Source: Lates calcarifer
Taxonomy: Eukaryota; Chordata; Actinopteri; Centropomidae
Direction of reading: 5' to 3'
Length of the DNA: 64,000 bases
Assembly: GCF_001640805.2 (NCBI RefSeq)
Contig: NC_066848.1
Coordinates: 11,485,896 to 11,549,895, forward strand
The first letter of the stretch is position 1. Each line of letters opens with the position of its first letter. The notes beneath the pieces were generated by a model. That model worked only from the letters and a program-made list of their open reading frames with translations, searched no databases and was not told the DNA's origin. Below are positions 1 through 54,100 of this stretch, piece by piece. A program made the position numbers and the translations under genes.

Positions 1-563
1 TGTCAGAGAAAGACAGGAGCTCATAGTGTGATGAATGCATGGGGGGAATGTAGCACCTATGGTAATGTTTCTTTTAAAATCACTTATTCGTAGCTGCAGT
101 GCACCCCGTCACCCCCCACCCCCCGTTCCTGCAGCTGGGAAAAATGCCCCAACAGCTGGCCAAATAAAAATGCTGTGCATCAATTCATCATTCAGCCCTG
201 TCTTCCACCCCAGCAGAACATAACGATTATAATTGCACTTTACAGCGCAAATATCAATACATCATCATATAAATAGTCAAGTGAGAGCCATTCTCAAAGT
301 GCAGCACTCTAGGATTGAGCCCAGAGGCCATCATGGAAAGAAACAGAGGTGGGGTTATAAATGCGAAAAGCGCTGAAAGAGATACAGTTAAAATGTAGGC
401 GGAGGATGGTGTCACACTGTACTCATCCTGTTAGATGATGTTTTTCTAGTACTTTCCTCTCCCTCCCACCAACCCCCTTTTATGTCTTTATTCTGCTGAT
501 ACAACCTCCTCCTGTCTGCTGACTAACTGACCCACATTCTTTGTGTGACTCGCTGCCCTTAGA

Positions 564-594
<31 letters not shown>

Positions 595-1702
595 AAAGCC
601 TACATTTCTGCTTGTGTGTCTTTTTGCCTCTGTGTGTGTGTGTGTGTATATTCATGTACCTTCCTCTGTCTATCTCTGCCTATCACTGTCCCTAAAAACT
701 GTGCCGTGTCCTTCAGGCTTCTGCAGGAACCAGTTAGAAGATAGCTCTTTAGAGGACCATCAGTCACTGAACATAAACGATTGGTGAAAACGCCTCATTT
801 ACTCACTCACTCTGTGTTTGTCTGCTTTTGCTCTGCTTGGGCTCAGGCAGCAGAAGTGACATTCCTTCATTACATTCAAATAAATGGTGCTTTTTGAGAT
901 GAGGCTCCCTCTAGTGGAGAGTGGACCCCCGCAAGGCAAAAGTCACATTTTGCAAGACTCTGCTGAGGTTTTGAGACGGAAACAACTGTGCGTGACTGCT
1001 GTCGGATGATAATTCTTTGACTTCTTGTGATGCACTTTCAGGAGCTCTTGACTCTCTCTTCATCTGATTATATCAGATTATCATGATGTTAAATCGTGCA
1101 ACAGCGACAAAAAGTTATCTCAGTTTCTGAATCAGCATGAAGTTAAAAAGTCGTTAAAGCCACAAGTCTACCACATGACAAAAACAGCTGCAGCTTTATC
1201 AGAAGCTTTAAAGTTAGATTAAAGATTTAGCTAAAAATTACCTGGCTGTGTAACCACTGACTCTGCATTTTATTGGTTTTTGTATTGTATATGATAGAGT
1301 TCCTTTTTTCTTAAAAATCGCATTACATACACCTCTGCACATGTGTCATGTCCCATTTCTTGAACATTGTTGTAAGTCGCTGCGTACAGTGTGTTTTTAA
1401 ATGTGACCTGCCAAGGGACTGCGTTAATGTCAAGATACCACGAGTACAAAACACCACATGGCAGGAATTATGTTCAGTTTTTTTTTTTGCCTGGCCCCTC
1501 ATGGCTCAGTCAACTAATTAGTCAGTGAAAAATAGATGATAGCATATAATTGAAAAAATGGGAATGAAAATCCATCAAAATTAAGCTGTGAAATGTTAAC
1601 CTGTCGAAGGTAAAGGATAGATAATGTCGTATATACTGAATATGTGTTGCTACCAGACTGTTTCTCAAAAAGAATCTTTGTCCCTGCTGTGTTGAATTTC
1701 AG
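1..1702. other. noncoding sequence upstream of ctbp2 first coding exon
   Basis: AT-rich with two (GT)n runs (564-590, 631-648). No coding exon on either strand. It is probably a 5' intron of ctbp2 if the acceptor at 1701-1702 is real; otherwise it is upstream flank. Confidence 0.5.
564..648. repeat. (GT)n microsatellites
   Basis: Two GT runs at 564-590 and 631-648 separated by about 40 bp. Confidence 0.95.
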
Positions 1703-1805
1703 GTACAAGACATCATCTAGCTAAACTTGCGGAGGATTGGAAATTTTGAGGAGGAGCGGTGGATCGAAAATCAGGAGAGGAGAGAGCGTTTCAAGCTGTG
1801 ACAGG

Positions 1806-44256
<42,451 letters not shown>

Positions 44257-44258
44257 GA

Positions 44259-44282
44259 CTGCTGCTGCTGCTGCTGCTGCTG
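44259..44282 (+). repeat. (CTG)8 in the ctbp2 3' UTR
   Basis: Eight uninterrupted CTG units begin two bases after the stop codon. Confidence 0.95.
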
Positions 44283-45196
44283 TAAACGAGCAGGGGGCTA
44301 AAACCGATGTATACTAAAAAAAACAAAACAAAAAAACAACCAACCCAGCAACCTACCAACTCAACCATCCAACTGTACGCTTGACTTCAGCCATCTGAAC
44401 CTACCAGCAGACTGCCTGCCGGGCAACGTTTCACACTCTTTTTTTTTTTTTCTTTTTGTATGAAACCACTAAGCCCAAGTGAGGACAGACAGTGGGCGTT
44501 GATGCACACATGAGCTGCCACACTGAGATGGGACTGACCGTCAAACTCATGCGCCTACGACCTGAAACCTCTCCTCCCTCCATACCTGTTCTTGTTCTTC
44601 ATCGATTTAAGTGATACTTTCGTTTTTATCTTTATTTTTGAATATATTTTAGGGAGATTCCTCTGGACTTTTTGGACACGTTGACACTACCACGTGCAGG
44701 ACGAAAATCTCTCTCACCCTCCCTGGTTTAAAGGAGAAGCTTCAAATGACAGTGACTTCAACAAGCCTCCTTTCTCCTCCTTCCTCCATATTTTCACTCA
44801 TTTCAGCGCAAATGTCTTGTGTGTTTTTTTTGTTTGTTTGTTTGTTTGTTTTTGTTTTTTTACTTTTTTTCTGTTTATCCTATATTCTGTGTTTTCTGTT
44901 GCAAGTGAATATCTGTTTTTCTGTTCTTCAGTGTGTGAAAATGAATGGATTTACAGTTTCGCGTATGTTTTAGCAGACAAGAAAAGTCAGATGATGACAA
45001 CAGCAGCATCTGCCGTCTCCATCAGAAAATCTGGACTCCATCCTTGCTCTTTTCTAATCATCGTAGCTGGTGGCCCCTGAATGTAGAGACAAGATGCGGG
45101 ACAGTAGATGTGGTCTCCAGTTCCAGGAAGGATATTTCGACTTGTGAGGTAAAAATGATCCCTTTTAAACCAAAAAAAGGAAAGAAATAGGAAAAA

Positions 45197-45202
45197 AATA
45201 AA
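45197..45202 (+). terminator. possible proximal ctbp2 poly(A) signal
   Basis: An AATAAA lies about 940 nt after the stop codon, with T/G-containing sequence downstream (gttgagtgtgtcacc). It could give a shorter 3' UTR. Nothing but the hexamer and context supports it. Confidence 0.35.
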
Positions 45203-45896
45203 CGACTGCCATTCGTGGTTAGATATTATACGTTGAGTGTGTCACCTCAATTAAATAGTGCTGTTGTAACTTTTCCAACTCTGCTGAATTAAGGTACCTA
45301 AAATATTTGGTTAATGTCATGAACAGTGTCCCAAATATTATCTGTTTGCATCCAAAGGACCTGCAGTACTTTGCAGCACTAGCTAGTGAGGTAGGAACAG
45401 TACATTTCTTTCTGACTCAGGAAAAAAAAAAAATTTACCATCAACTCTGTCCAAATCCTAACAGAAAAGAAAAGAAAAAACACGTCTGGATTAGGGCTTT
45501 TCATGTCTCCACCTCCTTCTCCGTTGTGTTTTTTTTTTAATATATATATTAAATGTATGTTTTTTGATGTTCAAGGTTTTCAGTCCTGTTAGATTTGTAT
45601 TGCCTTGTTAAATGTTCTTATAATCATAGTCTTATGTGACCAACCCCACCCTCTCCTCCTTATAGTTTCTTCTTCCTCTTCTTTTTTTTTTTTTTTTTTT
45701 TCCTGCTCTAAATGAAAGCCAGCTGTGGCTCTCGGAGGCGCCGTGCCCTCTGTGAACAACAGCAGCCACATTCATCCCTTTAGCTCCAAGATAATAGCAA
45801 GAGACGGCTGCTAGCAGATTGTTTGGTTTTTAGTGTGAGTATTTGTATTTGTTTCTTGTACAAGGTGAACATATAGTATACAGTGCAGCTGGAAAC

Positions 45897-45906
45897 AATA
45901 AATAAA
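45897..45906 (+). terminator. ctbp2 distal polyadenylation signal (two overlapping AATAAA)
   Basis: AATAAATAAA contains hexamers at 45897 and 45901, followed within about 40 nt by GT-rich sequence (ggctctgttggacatttgtg). This arrangement is classic for the cleavage site of a highly expressed transcript. Confidence 0.75.
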
Positions 45907-45925
45907 ACTTGCTGTTCTGATTAAT

Positions 45926-46258
45926 GATTGGCTCTGTTGGACATTTGTGGGATTTTGGTCATCCTGGACACTTTTTACAGTTATTTAAATTAAGCTTTTT
46001 TTATCCCATAAAAAGTTAATATTATTTTTGTCCTATTATTTTGTTTTACTTCTACTAGATAGAGCTAGATCATGCTCTAAGTTTTAGAAATGTAATTCCC
46101 ATAATGCTTGTATGTAGGGATTCCTTGAGTTGTGCTGTGAGCTACATAAGCCCTGGTTTTTAGCCGATATTTGAAAATGAAATGTGAATGTTGATAAAAT
46201 GTAAAAACATTCTCAGGATTGGTGACTAAGAATATCAGACAGGAAACGTTTTAGTTGG
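45926..46258. other. ctbp2-zranb1 intergenic spacer (tail to tail)
   Basis: About 330 bp of AT-rich sequence between the two convergent poly(A) sites. No open frame or repeat of note is visible. The same convergent ctbp2/zranb1 order is known in mammals. Confidence 0.7.
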
Positions 46259-47968
46259 ACATTCAAAAAGGTTTTCCTTTATTTTTTTTTTTCCTTATTT
46301 TACCTGTTCTTTGCGTTACACTCTGTATAGTGAAGTCAGGCCTAAATCCACAAACCATCATAGTCACAACTGCAACTATTGCATAAATACAAAGCAACAT
46401 ACAGGTGATGCTCAAAACGTGTGTAACTTGAATGAAACACGAAAGAGGTTACAGTACGCAATGGCAAGAAAAAACAAAATGCAAACGTTCACAGCAAAAA
46501 AAGGTAACGGAAACTTGTAATTTTTTTTGTGTTTTTTTGTTTGTTTTTTTCTGTCAGCTTTGGTTTTATATGTTGCAGTCTCTCACAACAACCTTAATCA
46601 AAAACGTAAAGATGTTTTCACATAATGACAACAAACAGGCGTTACAGAGGAGGTGAACTGACGTGTACCGTGAGGGTGATCGTGACAACAAATGCTATAA
46701 GGAAAGAAGGGACAAAGAGGAAGTAGGAGACAACAAAATGAGACAAGCGTGACTCTTGGATTATATCGACACTGAGCGCGTCTCACCCCCACACTCGACT
46801 GCCCCCTCCAAAAAAAAACAAAAAACAAAAAAAACAAAAGCACCAGATTTTAGGCATCCAAATGAGGTACTAAATCACACGCAACAACATAAGTAAACTT
46901 TTCAACTGATGGTCATGGTTGGTTCTTTCCTCACAGCAACAGTGTTTCTGTGCAACATGTCTTCATCAAGATTGAGAAAATAATTAACAAAACCACAAAA
47001 AGGAGAAAAAAAATATACAGAAAGCTCTTATTAGGTCAAATAAGTTTCCAAACAATAAATATGTAGAGTAAGTTCAGAGAGGAAAAACCATACATGCACG
47101 CACGCACGCACACACACATACAACTTCTCAGTTCAGTCAGTCTGAAAAAAAGGTAAACCAAAGTTCCAACATGAATGTTTGTGTGCTAAACCTTAGTGAG
47201 TGTAGATCTGACTTGTAAAGGGAAAAATCTCCCTTTCCAAGAGCTTCATATAATGACCTTAATTCAAGCAATGATACTGTATTTATATAGAAATGTTTTA
47301 ATAAATGTGCAGTGCTTAGTAATAAGGATTAAAGTCATTTATTATTACACAATCTCTGGTTCTCTAAAGATAATGATATTTATTGGCTTTGTCCCTGCCC
47401 ATTCAAAAACAAAATGCTAAACAAGCCAACTCTTTTACAACTGGAAAAAACATCATAAAATCAATTTGGAAGTGTGCTTTTGTCAGTGCCCATACTGAAC
47501 GGATATAAAGTGTTGATCTGAATCAATGCTGGTATATTTCCTTATACTCTTTTTTTTTTTTTTTAAACAACCACATGCATTTACATCTATGGATAAAGAA
47601 TCCTTTTTTTCCTTTACATTTTGAAACTCATAATAAATCAAAAGGTCATTTGCATTCGTAAACCTTTATTCTCTCCCCAAAATCTGTGTTTTGCAGCAGT
47701 GGAGCTTGTAAGTCTCAGGTTTATCTGAGTTAAGTGTTGAATGTGTTTTTATGTCCAAGTGCCTGCGTGTGCTAGAAGAGTAGCAGTGTATTCTGCCAGG
47801 TGAAAGGTGGGTGGGGGTTTGTGGTTCCCTGTCCTCTCCTGAAGGCTTTCACAGTTTGTCCGTGTCAGGAAAGGAAAACAACAAAAAAAAAAAAAAACTG
47901 TAAGAGAGAGGAGAGGGAGGAGTCCTGCCCCCCCCTCCGCAGACTGCCTCCCCCTTGTGTCAGTTTTG
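46259..47968 (-). other. zranb1: zranb1 3' UTR (extent inferred)
   Basis: AT-rich noncoding sequence after the zranb1 stop, with A/T homopolymer runs (for example near 46810 and 47550) and a short (CA)n at 47097-47121. No convincing frame on either strand. The far end is set only by the AATAAA at 46278-46283. Confidence 0.6.
46278..46283 (-). terminator. zranb1 polyadenylation signal (AATAAA on the - strand)
   Basis: TTTATT on the + strand at 46278-46283 reads AATAAA on the - strand, about 1.69 kb after the zranb1 stop. A second possible signal lies at about 47668-47673, roughly 300 nt after the stop, and would give a short 3' UTR. Confidence 0.5.
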
Positions 47969-48187
47969 TCACTCGTCCTCGTCGTCTTCCTCCTCTTCGC
48001 CGTCAGACAATGAGGCGCAGGGTCGGATCTGCCGGTAGCCGTCCAGCCACTTCTCCACCATCTGTGTGACAAGCGGGTGGTTACGGCGGCGGGAGCTTTT
48101 CTGGAGAGCCACCAGGACTCCACCCTCGGTCACGCAGCAGTCCAACCACTCCCGCAGCAGCTTCTCCTGTTGCTCTTCATTTCCCAT
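47969..48187 (-). CDS. zranb1: zranb1 last coding exon (C-terminus, stop 47969-47971)
   Basis: The acceptor is ctctcAG. It encodes MGNEEQQEKLLREWLDCCVT to the acidic end GEEEEDDEDE, residues 691-762. The first residue is Met where the human protein has Leu, so the exon starts in ATG, but this is an internal codon. Confidence 0.96.
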   Translation of the reverse strand: MGNEEQQEKLLREWLDCCVTEGGVLVALQKSSRRRNHPLVTQMVEKWLDGYRQIRPCASLSDGEEEEDDEDE

Positions 48188-51100
48188 CTGAGAGGACAAG
48201 AGGAGACAAATGTAACCATCAGAGGGAGCCATATCACTGGTCTAAACTAAAGGATATCACACACTTCTCAACCACATGGCCTCTTTAACTAGTGTTGACA
48301 CAGAGGAGCTGTCAAGTAAAAACCAGTGTTGCACTCATCTCAAAAGACATCAATCATAAGCCAAATTTAAAAAGACAAATATAAAATCTGTCGACAGGGT
48401 GGGCGAGGCACTTACTTCCTGCGCTGAGAGGAAGTGAATGTGTAGCAGCTTCCTCTCGCTGTCGACCAGCGGCAGGAATGTGACGGTCACGTCGTCGTCT
48501 GTGTTGAGGTTGGCGCCTGCGCCGCGATTGTCGAAGCCATCGTTCTCCATGGCCACCAGTGCTGAGAAGTGGCCCCGCGTGTAGCCCAGGGCGATGGGGC
48601 TCTTCCAGCAGAAGCTCTGCTCCCACAAAAGGGGCAAGTACACACCTAGGGGGAGAGGAGGACAGAGACAAATGAGAATTTGTTGTAATTATTTTCCGAA
48701 AAAAAAAAAAAAAAGAATGTTTATCTGCCTGTAAGTGGACAAAGCGCTGGAATTGGCAGTTCAATCTTACAGCAGTAATTCAAACCTTGTATCAGTCGAC
48801 ACCACTAAAAGCCATAGCCAGAGATTAGACCACACCTAATGGACCCTATGGAAATGTTTTATATCGACTTGGATAATAACAGTATCTGCATTGGGATCAG
48901 TGTTAAGAATAGTCGGGAGTTCATCTGTTCTATCCCACACTTTTGCACCCAGGGAACAACAGGTCTTTGCCAATTTCTCCACAATCTTTCTGACAATGGA
49001 GCCACCTGTGATCAAGGAGGAAGGGGAAGACAGCTGAGCAGCTGAGAGCCCCTGTGCTCTTGTCAGGTGAATGCCTTGAACCGGGTCAAGGTATTGGATT
49101 ACCAGCTTGCCTGGTTGGCAAGCTCTGCAGTGACATCCCCAGTGGATAGTCAGCAGGGGTGAGCTCCGGAGGTAAGGGGATGGAGCTGCCAAGTTCATCA
49201 GGGACAGTAAACCAGAGTCTGTCTCGTGATCTGTTCCGAACCAGGGTCCTGAGGTCAGCAGACAGGGCAATTGAGCAGCATTGTCTCATGCTCTGCTGCT
49301 GCCCGAACCAAGGAACTGTTCACTAAACCCGCTGCAGGATGGGACGCATGGGCTACAGAAGTGGAGGGAAGCCAGGTAACTGTTGCTTCCAGAGACACTG
49401 GATCAGAGAATGCACTGACTGGAACCAGGCCACCACACACCACTGTACGGGACTGATTTGATTTTATGTCTGGAGCATAATTTTAGTGGAAAGTGGAGGA
49501 GTTTAGGTCCATAATTTTATCCAGTTTGTATAACAGAGATGTCAGTAAAACTGGTAAATTCAGTTTTTTGCTTGAGCTCCGATGACAGCCTGTGCACATT
49601 CTCCTTTAGATGGAAAAACATCCATATTTGCCCTTTCATACGAGACATTTTCCACACATATATCCATTCTGTCTTTCATAGAGCTGAAGCTCATCTTCAG
49701 ACACACCCACAACATTTTTCAGCATAAACACAGCAGTGACAGCGACTTTTCCGTGTCTGTTCCTGTTATAGCTAGGGTAGGATACATTCCAGATGAATGG
49801 TTCACTGATTTCACAGAACCAATTGCTTAAATGCTGTAGCAGATACAGCACAATGTGTCTGCACTGATTCCTGAGCGATTCAAGAAAAACAAAAACATAC
49901 TTATCATTTTACTCACAAATTTCCCAATAATGGCTTAGCTTTAGTGGTGGTTTACAGCATGAATGTTTCAGAATAATTAAGATGTAATTTATCTTGGTTC
50001 ATCCATTCAGTGTTAAAGTATCAAAGTGTCATGATAATGTAAGCTTAATTAGTGTTAATTACAACTTCAAAAACATTATTTTAGCATTTGCTCTGAGAAG
50101 AGTCATGGTCCCCTCCTTGAGCATTAGAGGTTCTGGATGCTTTTACATTTGACTGTAATAAAACAAACTCTCAAAAGAGAACAAAAAGCAGCTTTGCTTT
50201 TGATTAAATACAGTACATTACATTCTGAGGACAGCATAACCAACTACTGTAGGTTTTTGTTTGACGCGTTAAGAGAAAGAGATGATGATGTTGTTTCTGC
50301 CTTTCTGGGGACCAAACTCAGTATACTTACTTACACTTGATAGTTTAGTATAAAAGTCAGAATTGGCAAAATGTTCTTATGGTATCAAAAGTACAAGTGA
50401 TTGTTTTGCAGCAGAATGGGCACTGCATTTTTATTGGTAACTATGCAACATATTTTTTTTAACTGTTCATATGTTGTCTATGGAAAATCTTGAATAAATG
50501 CACTTAATAAAAGGTACACAGTGTCCTAACATGCTGTTGGCGTTAACTACAGAATGACATACTGGTTATACACGAAACAATGCACAATACAGACAGTATT
50601 CGTGTCTCATATTTCTTCTGTTCCATAACACACTGAGCAGCTCTCACACCTCATGAATACCTCTGTAACTGACACCACAACTGAGAAGCCTATGTCAAGG
50701 TACTCTCCTCTCCCAGTAACCATTGTGTTTTTACTGGGTTCACTTGGTCACCACTTAAACTGAGCTCCCCTACCCTCCCTATAGGCGCCCATATGCATGC
50801 CTCCCTCTGCGGCTCCTGGCAACAGTAAATCACTGATCCATCAGACAGGCTTTACCACAAGCAGTTGGCCCTTACAGAGCGCTTTCATCATCCCCTGTAC
50901 AGCATCACTCAGCAGGCAAATTGAATCCAGACTGTTTTTTACTGCTAGCAATAAAGGTGGAGTATAGGATTGTTTGACTTGGGGTTCTGATGGTTTACAT
51001 ATGTGCAAATGTGTCTGGATGTGTGTGTGGAACATTTTCCTGCATCACAATATACTCCTAAAAGTGCTCCTGTGACAAAGGGGTTGTTTTGTTTTGTTGT

Positions 51101-54100
51101 TATTTTGAGTCCCACACTACCAAAATACCGCTTAAATGAAACACACTAGACTGAAGCATGTTGTAAATAGCAATTACTGACAGATCAGAGGGGCAGTTAT
51201 GTCAGCTATGTTAGCTATGCAGACACATGTAGGCTGGAGCTATTTCACAAAGGAAGTCTGGTCCTTCTACACCCACTGGAACAGAGCTGCACTCACCATT
51301 TACTGATATTTGACCAAGACAACATCAATCAACTAATTGCTCACCTTGAAAACGGGTGTACCCGAGTGTTTCGCCACGGAAACTTTTGTAATACTTCACT
51401 CCGTAGACAATAATAGGCCTACGAAGTATGTGTGCAAGAACGAAAATGTGGGTCTGCTCCAAGCTGGATCCCGGCTGCAAAAGAAAACATGACACAAAGG
51501 GGAAAAACAGTTAGAGAGCCGTGGCCAGTGCAACTACAAAGCAATAATTCTTGAATACTATACAATCCCTCTGCCAGTTTACCTCAGCACACTCCAAGTG
51601 TGAAAACATGAAAAACACACACACACACTAACTGCGCTTTCACGCCCAGATATAATAACAACCCGCCCAAATACTTAGTCTGTGAGGTCACACAGAGCAA
51701 TGAGAGGCAGAGAAGTGCTGATGACAGCCAGGATGCACTTTCAGACAGCATTACAGATTACAGTGTGGTGAGAGCAGTAAAGCTTCTTGCATAATTCATA
51801 CATCATTAGTGTGTGACATTTTAAGCACATCAAGCCCCTGTCCTCCATATTAATGTGTGTTTGCTTTCATGTGCACATACCTGACTAGCCAGGGAAAGGA
51901 TGAAAGCCCAGTCTTCCTGCCACTGTTCCTCCCGGAGTGAAAAATGCAAGCCGAAGCTCTGGGAATACCACGACTCCCACTCCTTCCAACGCGTATAAAA
52001 CCTACAGACACACAGATATATACATATACATACACATATATATATATATACATATATATATCCTCCATCTCTGTTGTAGTTGCTCTCACTGAAAAACCCA
52101 CAGTTTCTTAGAAACAGACATGAATCACACCGGGCTGTTTTGATCACGCTCATTAAACTAAAGCAAGAGTTTCCAGATCAAAGTCTGACATCTCTGTATA
52201 AGCCGGCAATCCAAACTTTGGATTCTGGGTATGTACTCCAATTCTAAACCACATGTCCCAATTTCTGACAGTCCTGCAATGCTGAAGGAAAACAAAGTTA
52301 AGCTCAGCTAAATGCTAAAAGTAGAAGGACAAACATGGAGGACATATGGATGTTTTCTCTTTGGAAGCTATTGGTACAATGGTCAAGTATGAAAACAAAC
52401 AAGGACCAACTCACCAGCACTAGCTGAGATTCTGGTAAATATTTTTCATTAATGGATCATTAATGTGTGGTGCGTCATTCAGTTGGCTAAACACAGTTTG
52501 AATATGCCTGAGAATAGATGCTAATCAGCATGCCATACTGTTCAGAGATGGTGTTTTAAAGGACTATAATTCATGCTCCTAGTCCCTGGTCTACAGGACT
52601 CACCAGTGAGAGCAGTCGTGCAAGCTGTCGTGGAGGGTCTTGCGCAGCACCGAGTCCTTGTCATAGATGCCCCACGTAGCCTGCAGCACAGAGTCGAGCA
52701 GACAGTCCCCGGCCGTGCGGTTCCACAGGGCATACAGTCGACTGTCTAATCTAGTCCCAAGCTCCAGGGACCAGTTGATGATGGGAGACTCCTCTTCAAG
52801 CTCTGAACAAGAGGAAAGGAAAAGTTGAGCACTGTATCTCCCTGCAAAACCTTAAAACCTCTCACTCGTGCTAATTATTTGACCTCAAAGAGAACATACC
52901 ATACTAAGAAATTCAACAGTGAGAGAGGTCTGGGGTTGTATAAAGGCCATAGTGTTTTTGGCAGGTGATGGCATTTGACAGGACTGTTTGGGAGAGTGTT
53001 AATGGTTATTCACACCTGTCAAAATAGATTTGACATAAGGACGTCTAAATAGATCTGCATGTACACCACAAAACCAGATGACTGCAACAAGTCAGGAAAA
53101 GATATATGGCATAGAGACACAGATATGTCTTAATGTTCCTGCTAATATTTATAGCAGGAACATTATCAACGGTTGCCTTGTGAGGATCAGGCTCTTTAAG
53201 TTGCATTGCTGCTTGCAGCTGACTAGACAGAATACTGTCTGATCTTTTCTTCTGTTTAACGTTACTGTGACACAACTGGCCAATCACAAAACAACACGCT
53301 GTTTTTAAAATGCAAGTGGAAGGCAAGTGATGGTTGAATGTTTTGAAAATGAAAATGGCTTGAATTTAAATATGTGTACACTATGAGTAATCAGATTTCG
53401 ACCTAATCTTCTACAATATTTTTGTACCAGTTCCAGTATATTTGAAAGTATTTGAAGTCATTTATTAACAGAAACTTGTTAATGATGCAACAGATTCTTT
53501 TGGACTGGGGGATGTCATTGAGACAAATGAGCTCTGTAGTGGAGGAGCACACAATCTTTTCTCACTGTGACCATGTGTTTGAAATTTACAAATGACCTTT
53601 TCTTTAGCTGTGGAAAGTGCTTTATTCACTAGCTGAGCTTTTTAGCTTGTAAAAACAACAAAACAAGATCAATATGGTTATGTTTGAATCATAATAAGTA
53701 CTGAATTGCTTTGGACAAAACTGTACAAAACTTCTAGCAACAAGCTTTCCTTTCAGTTCACTACACTGCTGCTACATGTGTGATACTTTGCCCACCCTGA
53801 GTGTTTTTTCCTGCAAATGCACACACATCATGTACACTTAAGAAATTTGCTGAAGGGTTTACATTGCCAGGTAATCATGTTTGTCTTGTCTTAATCCCAT
53901 AACAAGGATACGAGGTTTTCTGCTCACTTGGGCATTTCATGTTTCTACCAAAACTCCTTATGCAAGTACAAGCAAACACAGAGAGAGGATCTTGAAGGTA
54001 AAATAAGGATTTCTCTCTCTTTTACCCCAATATTTGATACACTAGGCTGATTACAAGAGGACAGCACAAATAAGCAGCAGTAAAGAAAGACAGTACTGCA

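Larger units (their letters stand above)
44257..45925 (+). other. ctbp2: ctbp2 3' UTR
   Basis: About 1.67 kb from the stop to the predicted cleavage site. It holds (CTG)8 at 44259-44282, several T-rich runs, and a possible proximal AATAAA at 45197-45202. The distal pair of AATAAA hexamers is at 45897-45906. No coding sequence is seen. The end point is inferred from the poly(A) signal. Confidence 0.75.

Noticed and set aside
1737..1805. N-terminal extension of the short ctbp2 isoform
   Set aside because: No ATG in the extension; the family start MALVDKHKVK is at 1806.
44746..45190. Small + strand frames in the ctbp2 3' UTR
   Set aside because: T-rich low-complexity translations downstream of the stop, with no conserved residues.
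51830..52153. Uninterrupted frame through zranb1 exon 6 and both flanks
   Set aside because: The flanking parts translate TA/TG dinucleotides; homology and splice consensus limit the exon to 51881-52001.
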